Assembly: GCA_963920665.1 (NCBI GenBank) | Contig: OY987265.1 | Location: 38,941,001 to 39,005,000 of the forward strand | Direction: 5' to 3' | Source of the DNA: Straminergon stramineum | Taxonomy: Eukaryota; Streptophyta; Bryopsida; Hypnales; Calliergonaceae | DNA length: 64,000 nucleotides | In this document: piece by piece, positions 36,431 to 49,620 of the stretch | Layout: each line of letters starts with the position of its first letter | Numbering within the stretch: the stretch's first letter is position 1 | Made by a program: the position numbers and the translations under genes | Notes under the pieces: model-generated | The model's input: only the letters and a program-made list of their open reading frames with translations | Databases searched by the model: none | What the model was told of the DNA's origin: nothing

Positions 36431-39400
36431 ATGGAGAGCTTAATAGGTTTGGTGAATAGAATTCAAAGAGCTTGTACGGCACTCGGGGACTATGGAGGAG
36501 ATAATTCTCTACCCACTCTATGGGAGTCTTTGCCCACGGTTGTCGTAGTGGGAGGCCAGGTATGGCTACAGTTTCATCACCTCTTAATGCTGTCATTTAT
36601 GCGTTGTTCGACGCAGTAGTTCATGATTTCCTTTCGTTTTGTCTCAAGTGAACGATGAAGATTTTCAGATTAGAGAGACTAGAGGGTTCTCCTGGGGTCT
36701 TTGTTTGAAACGAGTTGATTCCACATCTCGTTATTGAGCTCTGTTTTATTTAACGTCAGAACATTTGCCCTTTATGACGGTTCGGGGGGAAACCTTATTC
36801 TGAATAACTAGTGGTGTCATGCACATTGAATCAGAGCTCTGGCAAGTCCTCCGTATTGGAGAGCATCGTTGGGAGAGACTTTTTACCCCGTGGTTCAGGT
36901 ACGTTACATACGTTAATTTGAAGTTCACATTGTATTGCCGCAAATTTATGTGGAATACTTTCAAATTAGATTGCTGTAGATATGGTATTTAGCTGTGTCT
37001 TTTTTGTGGAACCAGGAATTGTTACAAGGCGTCCTCTTGTGCTTCAGTTGCATAAGACAGAAGAAGGACCCGAGTATGGAGAGTTCTTACATCTTCCGAG
37101 AAAGAAATTTCTCGACTTCGGTATGTTGATCTACTTGTTCCTTCTTTGTCTAGATATCATTCTGTTGCGACTTCTGGACAATCAAGACCCAACAGTGGGT
37201 AATTTGTATGGTAGTTAGAGGATGCCATCATTGACTACTTAGTCACGGCTTCGGAGCTATTACGAAGAATTTCTCAATGGGGACCTTGAGGAACTGTTTT
37301 TGTTAAGATTCGAAGTGCATTATTTTCCAACAGCTGATCTCACTGGTTTTTGAAGTAATAATAGTTCTCATTTGGTGATACAGCACAAGTGCGGATTGAA
37401 ATTCAGGAGGAGACTGATAGAATTACGGGCCGCAGCGCAAAGCAAATATCGCCAGTACCTATTCATCTTAGTATCTTCTCACCCCACGGTATATTTTCCC
37501 CAACCAGAAGTTGACTCGTCTGTGTAAACTTTATGCACCGAGTATTCTGGTGATCAGCTAGTGGCTGCATTTACTTGTTTCAAGTCATCCAATCAGGACA
37601 TGGAATCAATGCGTGTTCTGTGAATTACTGAAATTTTTCTTTTTTGATATGTTTGCAGTGGTAAATCTGACGCTGATCGACTTACCTGGTCTCACAAAGG
37701 TCGCAGTTGGTAAGTATAGTCTGATTTGGTTCAAATTATATTCAGCGGCATAGCTAGTGTTAAATATCGTTGGAATTAGTTGGTCAAAACAAATGTAGAT
37801 ATATTTACATGTCATGAAAATGCTTATGCAATGACCAGATGTTTGATTTCATGTGTAGAGGGACAGCCAGAAAGTATTGTGGCTGATATTGACAACATGG
37901 TGAAGTCTTACGTTGAAAAGGTGGGTCAGGATCCCCTTTAATTTTAATTTTCTTTGAATCGATTCTCAACGTAGGAAATTTGACTTGTGAAGATAGTTGC
38001 AATTGGTGATTTGAACTATTTAACTATAAGATTAGTTTATCTAGTTTATGAATGTTTAATTTAGTCTTTTCTAGAATTTGACAGGGGTTGTTGATTTGCC
38101 CTTGCTGTAGCCAAGCTCCCTCATTCTAGCAATATCACCGGCAAATCAAGACATTGCGACGTCAGATGCTATAAAGCTTGCGCGTGAGGTTGATCCCGGA
38201 GGTATTTCACTGATCTTGCTAGCATTATATTGTTGTTGTTTTGAAGTGGCCAATGGTTAATTAATTAGGTTATGTTCTCATGTAACTGTGTCATTGTTAT
38301 CACAGGTGAGAGGACGTTTGGAGTTCTGACGAAGCTAGATCTCATGGACAAAGGCACGAATGCTGTTGATGTAAGTTTTGATTTTGCAGCTATAAGAAAG
38401 TAGTTGCCTAGTTCAAAACAATATAATTACGCATGTAAGACAATGTTGTACAACAATCATTGTGGCATGGAAGCTTTCTCATGCAAAGTACATATGAGTA
38501 TATAATGGGTGTGATGTACTTATGGTTATCATCTATACATCATGTGCAGGTTTTGGAAGGTCATGCATATCGCCTTGTAAACCCTTGGGTTGGTGTGGTC
38601 AATAGATCACAAGCCGATATCAACAGGAATGTTGATATAGTAGCTGCAAGGCGCAAGGAGAGAGACTACTTTCAAAGTAGTCCAGATTATGGACACCTGG
38701 CCAGTCGGATGGGATCAGAATACCTTGCGAAGCTTCTATCCAAGGTACCATAGCTCTCAAATTTACAGCATCAATTATATACGAGGCATAGAGTTATATC
38801 ACTCAAATTTTCATAGTATTTTTTAGTCGCTATAACTTACCTGTTTGATGTACATGGAATTGTTATCACATCTGTATTGTCGATGTAAGACTTTTTCGAA
38901 GCCATCAATTTGCTCAATGGCATATAGTTTTCTGAGTTTCTGATCGATTGTTGGTTGCAGCATTTGGAAGCGGTAATCAAAGCTCGCATTCCAAGCATTC
39001 TATCCAATATAAATAAAAACGTTGACGAGTTGGAGAATGAAATGAATCAACTTGGAAGGCCAATTGCTGTTGATGGCGGGGTAAGTTGTTGTTTAGTGGG
39101 GTACGGCGCTCATGTTGTTTTACAGAATGATTAGGGAGATTTTCATCTGAGCAATAAAATGTTGCTTATAGTTTTTTCTTCGATGTTGGATTAAAATTTT
39201 GAAGTTAACTTGCAGGCTCAGCTGTACACGATACTTGAGATTTGCAGGAAATTTGATCACATTTTCAAAGAACATCTGGATGGATTGTAAGTCTCGATAT
39301 CTGTGACGTGAATCCTTCGTTTATCCGTATTCTCTGGTGATGTGTGCTATCGGTTGTTTTAGAATACCGCTAAATTTAAAGGTTAAGTTTCCGAGATTCA

Positions 39401-41051
39401 AGGATCTGGCGAAGGGTCGGAGTATTGATTCAAAGATTTGTATGATTTTATGCAGGCGTCCCGGTGGTGAGCGTATATTTGGGGTATTTGATAATCAGCT
39501 ACCTGCCGCTTTAAAGAAGCTACCCCTGGACAAAAAGCTATCAATGCAGAACATCCGGAAAGTAGTATCAGAAGCAGATGGTTATCAACCCCACTTGATT
39601 GCTCCTGAGAATGCTTATAGGAGACTTATTGAAAATGCTTTAGAGCTTTTCCGAGGTCCTGCTGAGGCATCCGTCGACGCGGTAGGCTGAAAAATTTCTC
39701 TTGAAATGTACTAGAAATGTATTCAGGTCGATAAGGTTGTTGTTTGAAAAGAGTGGGTGACATTCAGTTTCAAATTTTGACGCACATTCAGAATTTGAGA
39801 GTGGCGGATATGAATGAATGCGCGCGCTTGTCATGGTGTGCAGGTACATTTTATACTGAGGGATCTCGTTCGCAAATCCGTTGGTGAAACCCAAGTATGC
39901 CATTCTTCGTCATTCCTGAAATGAGTAACCGTTTTGGTGTTTATGGAGTCTAACTGTCGAATCATTGTTGTCTTGTCTCTTATATTGGAAACTTCCTTCA
40001 CCTCGAGGATGTTAGATTTATACTGACTGTAATGATTGCGAGTTGCTGAAGCATGGTAACAGAAGTACATTGGTCTAAGAATAGATGTAAAAGGACACTA
40101 ATCACTGATTTAATTAGGGTTGTTTTGAGGGCACGGTCTGGAAATGATGATTTATATATTTTGTCTCTTGAAGGAGCTTAAGCGATTCCCAACTTTGCAA
40201 GGAGAACTTGCAGCAGCTGCAACAACATCTTTGGAGAAGTTTCGTGACGACAGCAAGAAGATGGCCATCAGATTGGTTGAAATGGAGCAGAGTTATTTGA
40301 CAGCTGACTTTTTCAGGAAACTCCCTCAAGAAGTAGAGAAGGGCGGAAATCCTGCCTCTTCGGCTTTAGAGCGTTACAGCGAAGCACATTACCGACGAAT
40401 AGGTATCTGATCTCGACACCCTTTTCATTCTGTTAAACAATCAGTTGGTGACAATTACCAGTCGAATTTGTACGCAGTTTTCAGGGTGTGACTTGAGCCC
40501 GATTCATGCCCGGGATTCGCACGAAGAGACAAGATAAATGTTGTTTATTTCTTGACTGCTCGTTTCTTACATTGCAGGTTCAAATGTGTCTGCTTATGTC
40601 GGCATGGTTAATGACGTCCTAAGAATTACAATTCCCAAAGCAGTGTCGCATTGTCAAGTCCGGGAGGCCAAGCGCTCTTTGCTTGACATGTTTTACACGC
40701 AGCTCGGCAAAATTGAGGTACGATTTGCTTCCACTGATTGTTGGTGTAGTACTAACTCGGAATTTGCTATTGAATCATGTTCACCCACATTTCAATGAAT
40801 TTGAACTCTTTGTGCAATTCCGGAGTTTATAATCAAGCACTGGTCCTGAGATCTCGGGACTCGTGAGTACTTAACCAATTTTCTGTATGGTTTGTTGACC
40901 CATCTCGGACACTGGTTGACAGGGCAAGCGCCTGGCTCAAATGTTGGACGAAGATCCAGCACTGATGGAACGAAGACAGGCTTGTGCAAAGCGGCTCGAG
41001 CTTTACAAGAACGCTCGAGATGAGATAGACTCAGTAGCTTGGGCGAAATGA
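36431..41051 (+). CDS. DRP1: Dynamin-related protein 1 (DRP1 class)
   Basis: Large self-assembling GTPase of the plant-specific DRP1 class, acting in clathrin-coated vesicle formation and at the cell plate. Sixteen exons give exactly 610 aa, the usual DRP1 length: 36431-36559, 36835-36898, 37016-37120, 37384-37488, 37659-37709, 37859-37920, 38111-38201, 38306-38370, 38550-38744, 38961-39080, 39216-39286, 39456-39681, 39844-39894, 40174-40402, 40578-40717, 40923-41051. All phases fit. Start [20 protein letters not shown] is typical. GTPase motifs: GGQSSGKSS (41-49, intron 1 lies inside), T68 in GIVTRRP, DLPG (142-145), TKLD (211-214), VNRSQ (241-245). The middle domain follows, and the GTPase effector domain lies about 515-605, ending AVAWAK-like. 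No PH or Pro-rich domain, which separates DRP1 from DRP2. The exon 14 acceptor is AAG rather than CAG or TAG. GTP-binding residues are all present, so the protein should be functional. Confidence 0.97.
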
Positions 41052-41695
41052 AGCTGCTGCTCCGCTTTAGAATCATCAATTCATTCCATGAGCTGAAAAA
41101 CACACCTCAGTCTGGTCAGTCATTAACATTTCTACAATAATCTTGATTGAACCTTGAAGTAGCATGTAGATACGTCGATGAAACAATTTTGAAAACAAGA
41201 TTTAGGCGACCGTACAGGTTTAGCATGCATTTTGAAAACGAATTGGACACCCTCTCAAGGTACAACTATCTGGTTTGATTGTGATTGTGTAGATGTATAT
41301 CAAGATCATGTGAGCTTCGTAGATGCTGTACAATGAATTGCTCTAACTTTTTTGGCAAGGACATCTTTGGGTGCTCAGTTTCATAGAAAGCAATGCTCTT
41401 TACCCCGTAAAGGACGGCCTTGTAACTTAGTTTGAATACTACCGACGAGCAAAATTTGAAGTTTAACACCTGTTGAAAATCTCTTTAATTTTTCACCGTA
41501 TGCTTGGGAATACGTTAGCACTTGTCTCGTTCTGTTTTCAGCTTGTGAGTGCCGTGCTTGGGAATCATACTTGGATGGATGAAAAATGGGAGAGTTACAA
41601 CCACTGGCAAATCTGGTGGAATTGCAGTCGAGGTGTTGAAGTAACACTGGCATTGAATATCTGCTTGTGACCAAGCCATTTTATGTGGTAACAAT
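41052..41695. other. 3' flank of DRP1
   Basis: Probably the 3' untranslated region followed by spacer. No recognised exon or repeat copy. Confidence 0.4.
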
Positions 41696-42107
41696 TAAGG
41701 GAGCTGACCCATTACTAATCATTACTAATCACGGACACAGTCTGGCAACATAGGGTGGAGTAATTTCAATCAGGAGGTGATTAGCAATCATTAATGCTGG
41801 CACAGGTCCCGGGCAGTTGTGGTGCATTATGATTGGCTACAAGACTCTCAAAATTGGAACCAGCTCTTGTTGGATTTTGCAAACCAGCCCTTGGTCGAAA
41901 ATAAGAAGTGCTATATGACCAATATGGGTAGAATAGAATCTTCAACTTTAAAATTTGTAATAATTACTTTTTTGAGAAAAAAAAAGCTGAAAAAGTATGG
42001 AAACCTTAGGAACTCTATTTATGCTTATGGGAAAATTTCCCCACTATTGAAACCTCCCTTGCAATATGTGTAACTGCTTAAGTGGTCATGAATGGGCTGG
42101 CTCCCTT
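41696..42107. mobile_element. TIR element sharing ends with the 18.8 kb foldback
   Basis: About 410 bases. The left end TTAAGGGAGCTGACCCATTA faces a right end whose reverse complement reads CAAGGGAGCCAGCCCATTCA. The GGGAGCCAGCCCAT core is also in the arms of the foldback at 18780-18917. The interior open frame 41819-42073 has no domain. A non-autonomous DNA element is the simplest reading. Confidence 0.6.
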
Positions 42108-42135
42108 GTGTGAAATCTTTCATCTCTTTGACGTG

Positions 42136-43412
42136 TTTAACCCTTAACCCTTAAATGTCGAAGCGGACATTTTGTGTCTTATGGATGACTTCATTGTTGA
42201 TTCATAATGCATCTATTGGTCCAATAATCAGAGTAGTTTTGTTGACTACTTCGGTCATGGGGCTTCATCCTTTAAAGGTTAAAGGACGGACTAGTGACCA
42301 TGGAAATCAATCCTTTTGGAACCATGTGACTTCATCTACATCTACTTTAAAAAATGAAAAAATATTCATTGGAGGTCAAAGTATTGTAGAAGATCTCCCC
42401 TTTTTGCACAAAATTCCAAGAAGGGATAGTTGCAATCAGTTTTGTCCTACATAGAGAAATTCTTTGTCATCCATCAAACACTAAACATCCGTGTTGACAT
42501 TAATGGGTTAAAGGATGTAGCCCCTATAACTAAGGTAGTCACCTCCAATGAATATTCTTGTTCTTTTTAAAGTAGTTGATGTCATAATGTTCTAAAAGCA
42601 TTGATTTCCACAGTCACCAATCCATCCTTTAAAGGTTAACGCTCAACACTTAAGGACAAACTAGTAACCATCAAAATCATCGCTTGTGGAACCATGTGAC
42701 ATCATCCACTTTAAAAAAAACAAAAATATTAATTAGAGATCAAACTACTTTATAAGATCTCTCTTTTTTGCACAAAATTCTAAGGATGAACAATTGCACT
42801 TCTATCCTACATAAGAAGATTCTTTATCATCCTTCGGCAAGACATAAAATATCTATGTCAATGTTTAAAGGTTAAGGAAGAACATAACCCTATCACCAAG
42901 GTAGTTGGCAAAAATTGATATATTGACAGGTGAAGAGGAGAATTCTTGATTTTCTGTAGTTTCTTTAATCCTTAAATGCCAAGTTGATGACTATGGAAAT
43001 CATCACTTTTGGTACTACATGATAACTTCTACTTAAAAAAAACATATTATTGAAAGTCAAACTATTGTATGTACAAGATCTCTTCTTTTTGCACAGAAGT
43101 CCGAGAATGAATAATTGCACTTCTATCTTGCATAGGAAGATTCTTTGTCATCTATTAGACAAAAAAAGTGCTCAGCTTCATTTAGGGTTAAAGACATTGT
43201 GGATGGTTTTTATTTGATGAATGACCAAGAATTCTTCTATGTTGGATAACTACTATTCATCCCTCGAATTCTATATGAAACTAGAAGGTCTTGTGTAGTA
43301 GTTTTGACATCCAATGAATGCTTCTGCATTTTTTTAAGCCAATAATTCATAAGGGATCAAAAAGGATGATTTCCATTGTCACCAGTCCATCCTTTAAGGG
43401 TAAAAAGTTGTT
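42136..43412. mobile_element. Cluster of palindromic repeat family P in alternating orientation
   Basis: At least five more copies or partial copies of the element at 14482-14714, back to back in both orientations: about 42136-42282 (+, degenerate), 42270-42515 (-), 42515-42640 (+, partial), 42627-42870 (-), 42955-43195 (-), 43190-43412 (+). Recurrent blocks are CATCCTTTAAAGGTTAA-like ends, GGAACCATGTGAC, AAGATCTC(C/T)(C/T)(C/T)TTTTTGCACA, TCCTACATA and TTCTTTGTCATCCAT, and their complements. Neighbouring copies share or abut their TTAACCCTT-type ends. No coding capacity. Confidence 0.8.
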
Positions 43413-44004
43413 AATCAAATACTTTTAATCTTTAGTATCCTTTTTAGATTTATTTAATTATTTATTAGTCAAGGGCTCTTTATAGTGTATAAAACCATCT
43501 ACTTTGGTTAATCATGTCAGGCTACAATCCCATCACCTAAAATGACAAAGAAAATTGAGTATGGATTTGAAACTTTTTCATTACATACACTGAGTATAAA
43601 ACATATCACATTACTATGGAAATTTGAAGAAAAAATTAATTGTGAATTGAATGAAAATTAATGTCAAAGTTAGCCATGTCTAAAACTTGGTTTTGTGCAC
43701 CATAATTTAGAACTACTTTATATTTTGTTAAATTTTTCTCAAAACTTCAAAAAAATATTTTATGCCTTGACATATTGCTATACATCATTTTGAGTTGTTG
43801 TACACAAAAATTGAAGAAAGGTAACATTTGTAGAATTTAGAATATTCACAATTTGACAAACATTCAAATGATTTTGATTTTCACAAGTATTGAATATTTG
43901 TGTGGAATTGAAAGTATGGAATTGCACTAGCCATTGTAGGGAGAATATAGGGTGCAAAAGGAACCATTCTTACATCTTCATGCCTTTGCATTTGAAATAT
44001 TTGA
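43413..44004. other. AT-rich intergenic DNA, no gene seen
   Basis: No exon, RNA gene or repeat copy recognised. Confidence 0.55.
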
Positions 44005-44226
44005 AGGGTTGTTATTATGTTAGCCTAGGATTATGAACTCATAAGCCCAAAAGACTATACCCCTATGTTATAGGTGTCTATATCATAGTATCTTTCCACA
44101 ATTATAGTGTACATATGTTATAGATACCTTTCTTATAGGCATAAGCAAATTATGTTATAACCATCATTCTTCAATGGTTTTAGGATATCTTCTTTTATAT
44201 ATATGCTCACATACTAGCATCGTTGA
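44005..44226 (+). repeat. Dispersed repeat family R2, copy 2
   Basis: Same-orientation partner of 879-1130: GGGTTGTTATTATGT start, repeated TATGTTATAG motifs and a GCTCACATACTAGCAT end. Confidence 0.65.
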
Positions 44227-47194
44227 GGTCTTCTTATTTAAAAATTAGATGAACGTCTACTTTAAAAAGAAAAAACCTTCACAACTCTTAAAATTTTCAA
44301 CTTTTTAATGTGGTTTAAACTAAGAATATGAAGCCTTCAAGTTTAGTGTTTATTCTATTTTAAAATATTGAAAATGAAAGCTCTATATGTATTAGAATCC
44401 AAATTAAGATAAAATTTGTGGTTTATATTTGTAGTTTGTATTGTAGCAATATTTTTAAATTTTAAATTTATAAATTAATGATAGATTGCAATGAGAATGT
44501 GTGCATGATTTTATGAAGGAATAAAAAAACTTTTGGTATTTTCTTCAAAATTTGAATGAAACCTTACTCCTAGTGGAAAAAATTCACTTACTAACATCAT
44601 CAAAATAATTATTACGAATTTTCTAAATTAATAATAAATTAATCTCAATGATAATAATTGGATTTGATAGTATTATCTATGAGTGTTTAAGGTGAAGAAC
44701 AAAATGATTTCTTAACATTTTAATTTAATACTGTTTATGGAAGGATTTTTTTATTCCGAAGCTATTTTTACCTTGAGAAAAATTTCAAATCAAAAGGGTT
44801 TTAATGCTAAACCTACCAATTTATTGTCATCTTTTGTAATAATAATGTTTAAAAAAAATATCTTATTCCACAAGAGTAATTGAAAATTTTCAGATTGAAT
44901 AGACAAGAATAAGTCTCCAACAATAAAACAAATTTAATCAAAACTATAATTGTAAATGCCATAAACCAAGTTGAGTATAGAAACAAAGATTGATGGGTAG
45001 TTATTAGAGAATTAAAATGAAACTCTAGATTTCTTTGATTAATTTTACAAGTATATGCAACATTTTTTTTTCTAAGCCATGCTATTTCAAATTAGTGAAT
45101 GTTGAAATATTAATTTATTGTATTAATTTTCATATTGCATGATGATCCAATTTATTCAATTAGTGCAAGATGTAGTAATTTGTTTCATAGTAGATTAACA
45201 TTGATTTTCAAAATTTTGATGACTTCAAGGCAAAGAAGATCTCTCCCTCTCTCTCCAATGGAAAATTGACAAGTGACATACTTATGTAATCCTCATGTCA
45301 ATTACAAGGTACAACAATTGAAACAGTGGTTGACATAAATGAATTTGTGGAGAAATTCAGTAGGGTAGTCTTCACAAGATGGACCCTTGCTGTAACAAGT
45401 TGAAAGTGCCATAGGCCACAATGGCCGATACCCTAATAAGGCTGGGTAGCAAAGATGGAGGCCTTGCCAAGTATAGGTAGCTAGTCAAGGCAAGATCGAC
45501 ACATGTCAGCCCTACAAATCTGGCCACTAAACCTGCAATAACGGATTTTGGGATGTGTACCTTGAAGGCCTCATTCTTAGTAGCCCTCTGTCTTTTGCCT
45601 ACGCTTGCTCACAATGGTGGTCCATGATCCACAACGAGGTACTTGCGATTGTGGCATGTTGTTTTGAGGATGGATGTAGAGATGACGACACAAGTTGCAT
45701 CTTTGCCCTTGTATTGATGAGAGACAAGGTTGATGGTCGTTGAGGGATGGAGCAAGCTACAACTTCAACCTCACATTCACTATTTCTATGTTTGAGTTAT
45801 ATGCAACAATCTTTGGCTCTGATGACAAGGTGTAGCCATGTTGAAGACACCTCACATGCATCTTGTAACTAACCTCGTGTTTGTTGTGGGATATGGGTGT
45901 AAGTGAGGTATGACTACTCAAGATTGGGAGCTCATTTCTTCATCCACAACACTTAATGTTTCATTTTCTTTGAACTTGTAATATTGCTCTAATGCATAAT
46001 TTAGCCATCTAGATGCATAGGCTGTAGTATGCTTGGCTACTTTATTGATATTTGTACGAAGTAGTTGCATGGATCACAGGATGATCCAATTGTCAATGAA
46101 CTATTTTTAGCTCAAAGTGGTGTGTTGAAGTTTTGGATTCTCATGTCCAAAACTATGACTACTAATCCTTACTCATACTCAATTTGATACATGTTGCACA
46201 GATTCATGGAATTCTTGGGCAATTCCTAGTACTTGCTTCTCTCTCTCCCTCTCGTTCAAGATCGTATTGTGCTTATTGGTTGTAGCCAAGATATTATCAA
46301 AGCTATGGCTTACCATTTCTTGAGTGTCAAATAAACCAAGAAAGTACAAAAAGAAGAGGATACAAACATGTATACAAAGTGAAATAATTGTGAATTAATA
46401 GAATATGCCCTATCTTTGGGTGTACAATAAAGAACTTTCTCTCTCTCTCCTTTTTCCAAAAAGCCACTACATTAATAAAAAATAAATGATTTTTGTCAAA
46501 AATGCAATGCATAATAATTAGTATGTCTTACATAATGATTGTTTTATCTTGAGTAATATTTTTCAAGTTGTTCTAGACTTTGTCCCAAAACAACTAAAAA
46601 CAAATTGTTTTGGACCAAAACAAAATAGTTATTGACAAGCATTTCTAGACAAGAGTTGTAAAAGACCAAATTTCTACTTGTACTAGACACTTCATTTGGG
46701 CATCAACAATAGTTTGAAGATCAATTAAATCTCATTGATTTATTATCTTATCAAATACTAAAGATAATAATTTTGATGAAAATATAAGATTGAAAAAATT
46801 CTAAATGTTTTGTAATGTGTAACCCTGATGTGATCAAGCATTATAATCTTAAAGCGAAGCATTCGTGAAAAATTAGAAACCTATATGATTTCTATCCAAG
46901 AGTGCATTTATTTTCCAAAACTAAAAATTATATATTGTTATAAGTAATATAGAGTTTAGAAAATCATAAATGAACATATTCTCGTAATACTTTGGAATTA
47001 TTATACTTTAAGGGCATTACTTATAGGATACCATTAAATACCCTTTAAACACATATGTTTATAAAATTTACATGAATGTGCTCCTCCTACGAATATAATC
47101 TTTCAACTCATAAGAAATATTGCAAATACAAATAACTTAGCTCAATATCAAAAAGAATCTTAATTTAGCTATTGTTGGGGAAGAAATACATCTT
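44227..47194. other. AT-rich intergenic DNA with a GC-richer patch
   Basis: No supported gene. A less AT-rich patch at about 45400-45950 has an open frame at 45555-45743 but no recognised domain; it may be a decayed mobile element. Otherwise AT-rich with stop codons in all frames. Confidence 0.5.
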
Positions 47195-48140
47195 TGAAGT
47201 ATTCATTCTTTCTTGTATTTTTTTGTTGGTGCTTCTTTAATTCCTTTTCTAGAGCATAATGATGCAAATTCTTGCTTCCATGGGATCTAATATGCAACGT
47301 CAAGCGGTTCCACTCATAAAATTTTGAAAAATGTATTGTAGGAATAGGTTTAGAAAGTCAAGTAGCTCTAAATTCTACAAGTGTTGTTATTCCAAAAAGA
47401 TTCTATATATTGATTATGGTACAAAAAAATTTGATTGATATTAATAAATAAATTATATTTTTAACAATATATCAGAGTTCAAATAATAGTATTTATATGC
47501 ATCAAAAGGTGCAAGTTACTTGACAATTTTTTTTCATAAAAGACAAATTTTAGTAGATGGTGCAGCAAGTTTAAAAGGTGAATTATCTTTTGAAAAAATA
47601 TTCTAGTAGCATATATGCCTTAGGAAGGTTATAATTTTAAAGACACAATACTTATTAATGAACGTCTAATATATGAAGATATTTATACATCAATTTATAT
47701 GGAAAGATATGAAATTAAATTTCGGACTATTAGTCAAGGCCTTGAAAAAAATTACTAAAGAAATACCTCATTTAGATAAAACGGTCTTATATGATTAGGA
47801 TATTGGGTAGAAATAGGAGATGTTTTAGTAGGAAAATTAACACCTGAGGAAATAGAAGAATCATTACACGCTCCAAAAGGAAATCTATTACAAGTTATAC
47901 TTGGTATTCAAGTAGCTATTGCAAAAGAAACTTGCCTTAAAGTTCCTTTAGGTAGAAAAGGACAAGTTACTTATTGATGTACAATGGATTTCTAAGAAAG
48001 AAAATTCTATTAATTACGAAATAATAATACATGTTTATATAGTACAAAAGCAAAAAATACAAGTAGGGAATAAAGTAGTTAGAAGACAATATAATAAAGG
48101 TATTTGTGTTGTGATTTCCTCATAAGTTAGATTACCCCCT
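47195..48140 (+). pseudogene. rpoB: Nuclear plastid insertion: decayed rpoB fragment
   Basis: A broken copy of part of the plastid RNA polymerase beta subunit gene (rpoB), read on the + strand. In order, pieces match FLEHNDAN (about 47240), MQRQAVPL (about 47292), SSNNSIYMHQK (about 47476), GQILVDGAASLKGEL-like (about 47540), [20 protein letters not shown] (about 47628), [17 protein letters not shown] (about 47731), [16 protein letters not shown] (about 47819) and [18 protein letters not shown] (about 47900), in the order found in RpoB. Frameshifts and several in-frame stops break it, so it cannot encode a polymerase subunit. Flanks are ordinary AT-rich nuclear DNA, so it is a NUPT rather than plastid genome. 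Only the central part of rpoB is present; I see no neighbouring rpoC1 or tRNA. Confidence 0.88.
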
Positions 48141-49620
48141 TAGTTTCTAAATTCTTTTTTGAATTTTTTTTCCATATATCTTTGAAAAAATCTATTATTT
48201 AATTACTTCAATTTCATCAAATTCATCATAGTTACAAGAAGTATTTAAAAAAAGTCAAAGCATTGGTTTAGATGAATGGAAAGTTATGTGGTCAAACAAG
48301 CCCTTCAAATTTTTCTATTCATCATCTAGATTCATGGCACTAGAGTACTAAAGAATGAATGATCTTGCAATTACAACTTGAATTTTTATTACATGTTGAT
48401 AAAACTTTGCCATTTGTGAAATATACAATATATGCTAATAATATGAAAACTAATTTGGATTGAATACTGAAAATTCAAAAATAATGAAAAAACAAAATTT
48501 ATCTAATAATTTGGCATACCAATTTAGAACCTCTCCAACCTTCCTTGAAAATGGTATGTTAGAGCATCTTCAATACAATTGGCATATTGACCCACCAAAG
48601 GCATTACTCACTTTTGACTGATATAGAATTATAGCTTGAGTATGCAATCTTTGGAAGTGCATCAAATCCACTTAATATAGATATAAGAATATCTCAATTT
48701 GGATTTTGTTCTTTTTATTACACACAAGCTTGTAGACAAATATTATATATTAATATCATAGAAAATCATGCCCAAGAAAAAAAAATCATTCCCATTTCTT
48801 TGGTGCATTCAAATGGTGTTGGAAATGTGAAGTGTCATTTGTATGATCTTCCTTTCTAAGGTATGATTTATTGTGGCCTATATAGGTCCTTGTCTTTGAA
48901 CTTGTTTATATTGGAGATTATTTTGTTTGTCCAAATTTCAAATTTAGCTTTTCTTGTGTTTATTTAGAATGACAATTGATGCAATTCTTAATGGTAATTT
49001 TCTTAAATTCTCATACCAAATCATTCAAATGTTAGAGATAGTTATGCTTGGTTGTTTTGTAGGATAGTACATTGAGAACATTGCTATCAATCTTGCTACC
49101 AAGTATCGGCAATGCCACTTCAAGCTTGTCGTGGTTTATAGAAAAAAAGTGTGGTGTTCTTCCTATCATTCCTACATTTGCTTGGCACCCAAGGGCCTAT
49201 GCAACACACAATATTACACTCATGTCAACTAGGTCAACTTTGACTATGGCCTTAGTAAAAGACATGGAGGCTAATTACAGGTTCAAGGAAAAAAAAGGAA
49301 AACTTTAGTGAGGACTTTAAGGATTGGATGGTGCAGAGCATCAGGGCTCGAGCGCACCACCACATCTCACAAAGTAGCAAGTGCCTCCCCACTTCTTGAT
49401 GCCATGGTCAAATGGATTACAACTAGTGAAGATATTCTAAAGGGCCTACTCAAATCAAACTATTAAAGTTTTTACAACTCTCCAATAATTAGTCTAATGA
49501 AATCTGTCTTCATTTGCTAAAGTAAACATACAATTTCATAATTAAACCTCAACCATCTATTTATGTTGACAGATGTCGGCTAAAATTCCCATTGCAACTA
49601 AACAATGCAAACGCAAATGG
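48141..49620. other. AT-rich intergenic DNA, no gene seen
   Basis: No recognised exon. The 78-codon frame at 49072-49308 lies in a slightly less AT-rich patch but shows no domain. Confidence 0.5.

Noticed and set aside
41819..42073. 84-codon open frame
   Set aside because: Lies inside a non-autonomous inverted-repeat element and lacks a transposase motif.
42136..43412. CRISPR-like or satellite array
   Set aside because: Units alternate in orientation and carry inverted ends; the nuclear plant context and lack of short spaced repeats exclude CRISPR.
47195..48140. Functional plastid gene or plastid contig
   Set aside because: Multiple frameshifts and stop codons and flanking nuclear-type repeat DNA.
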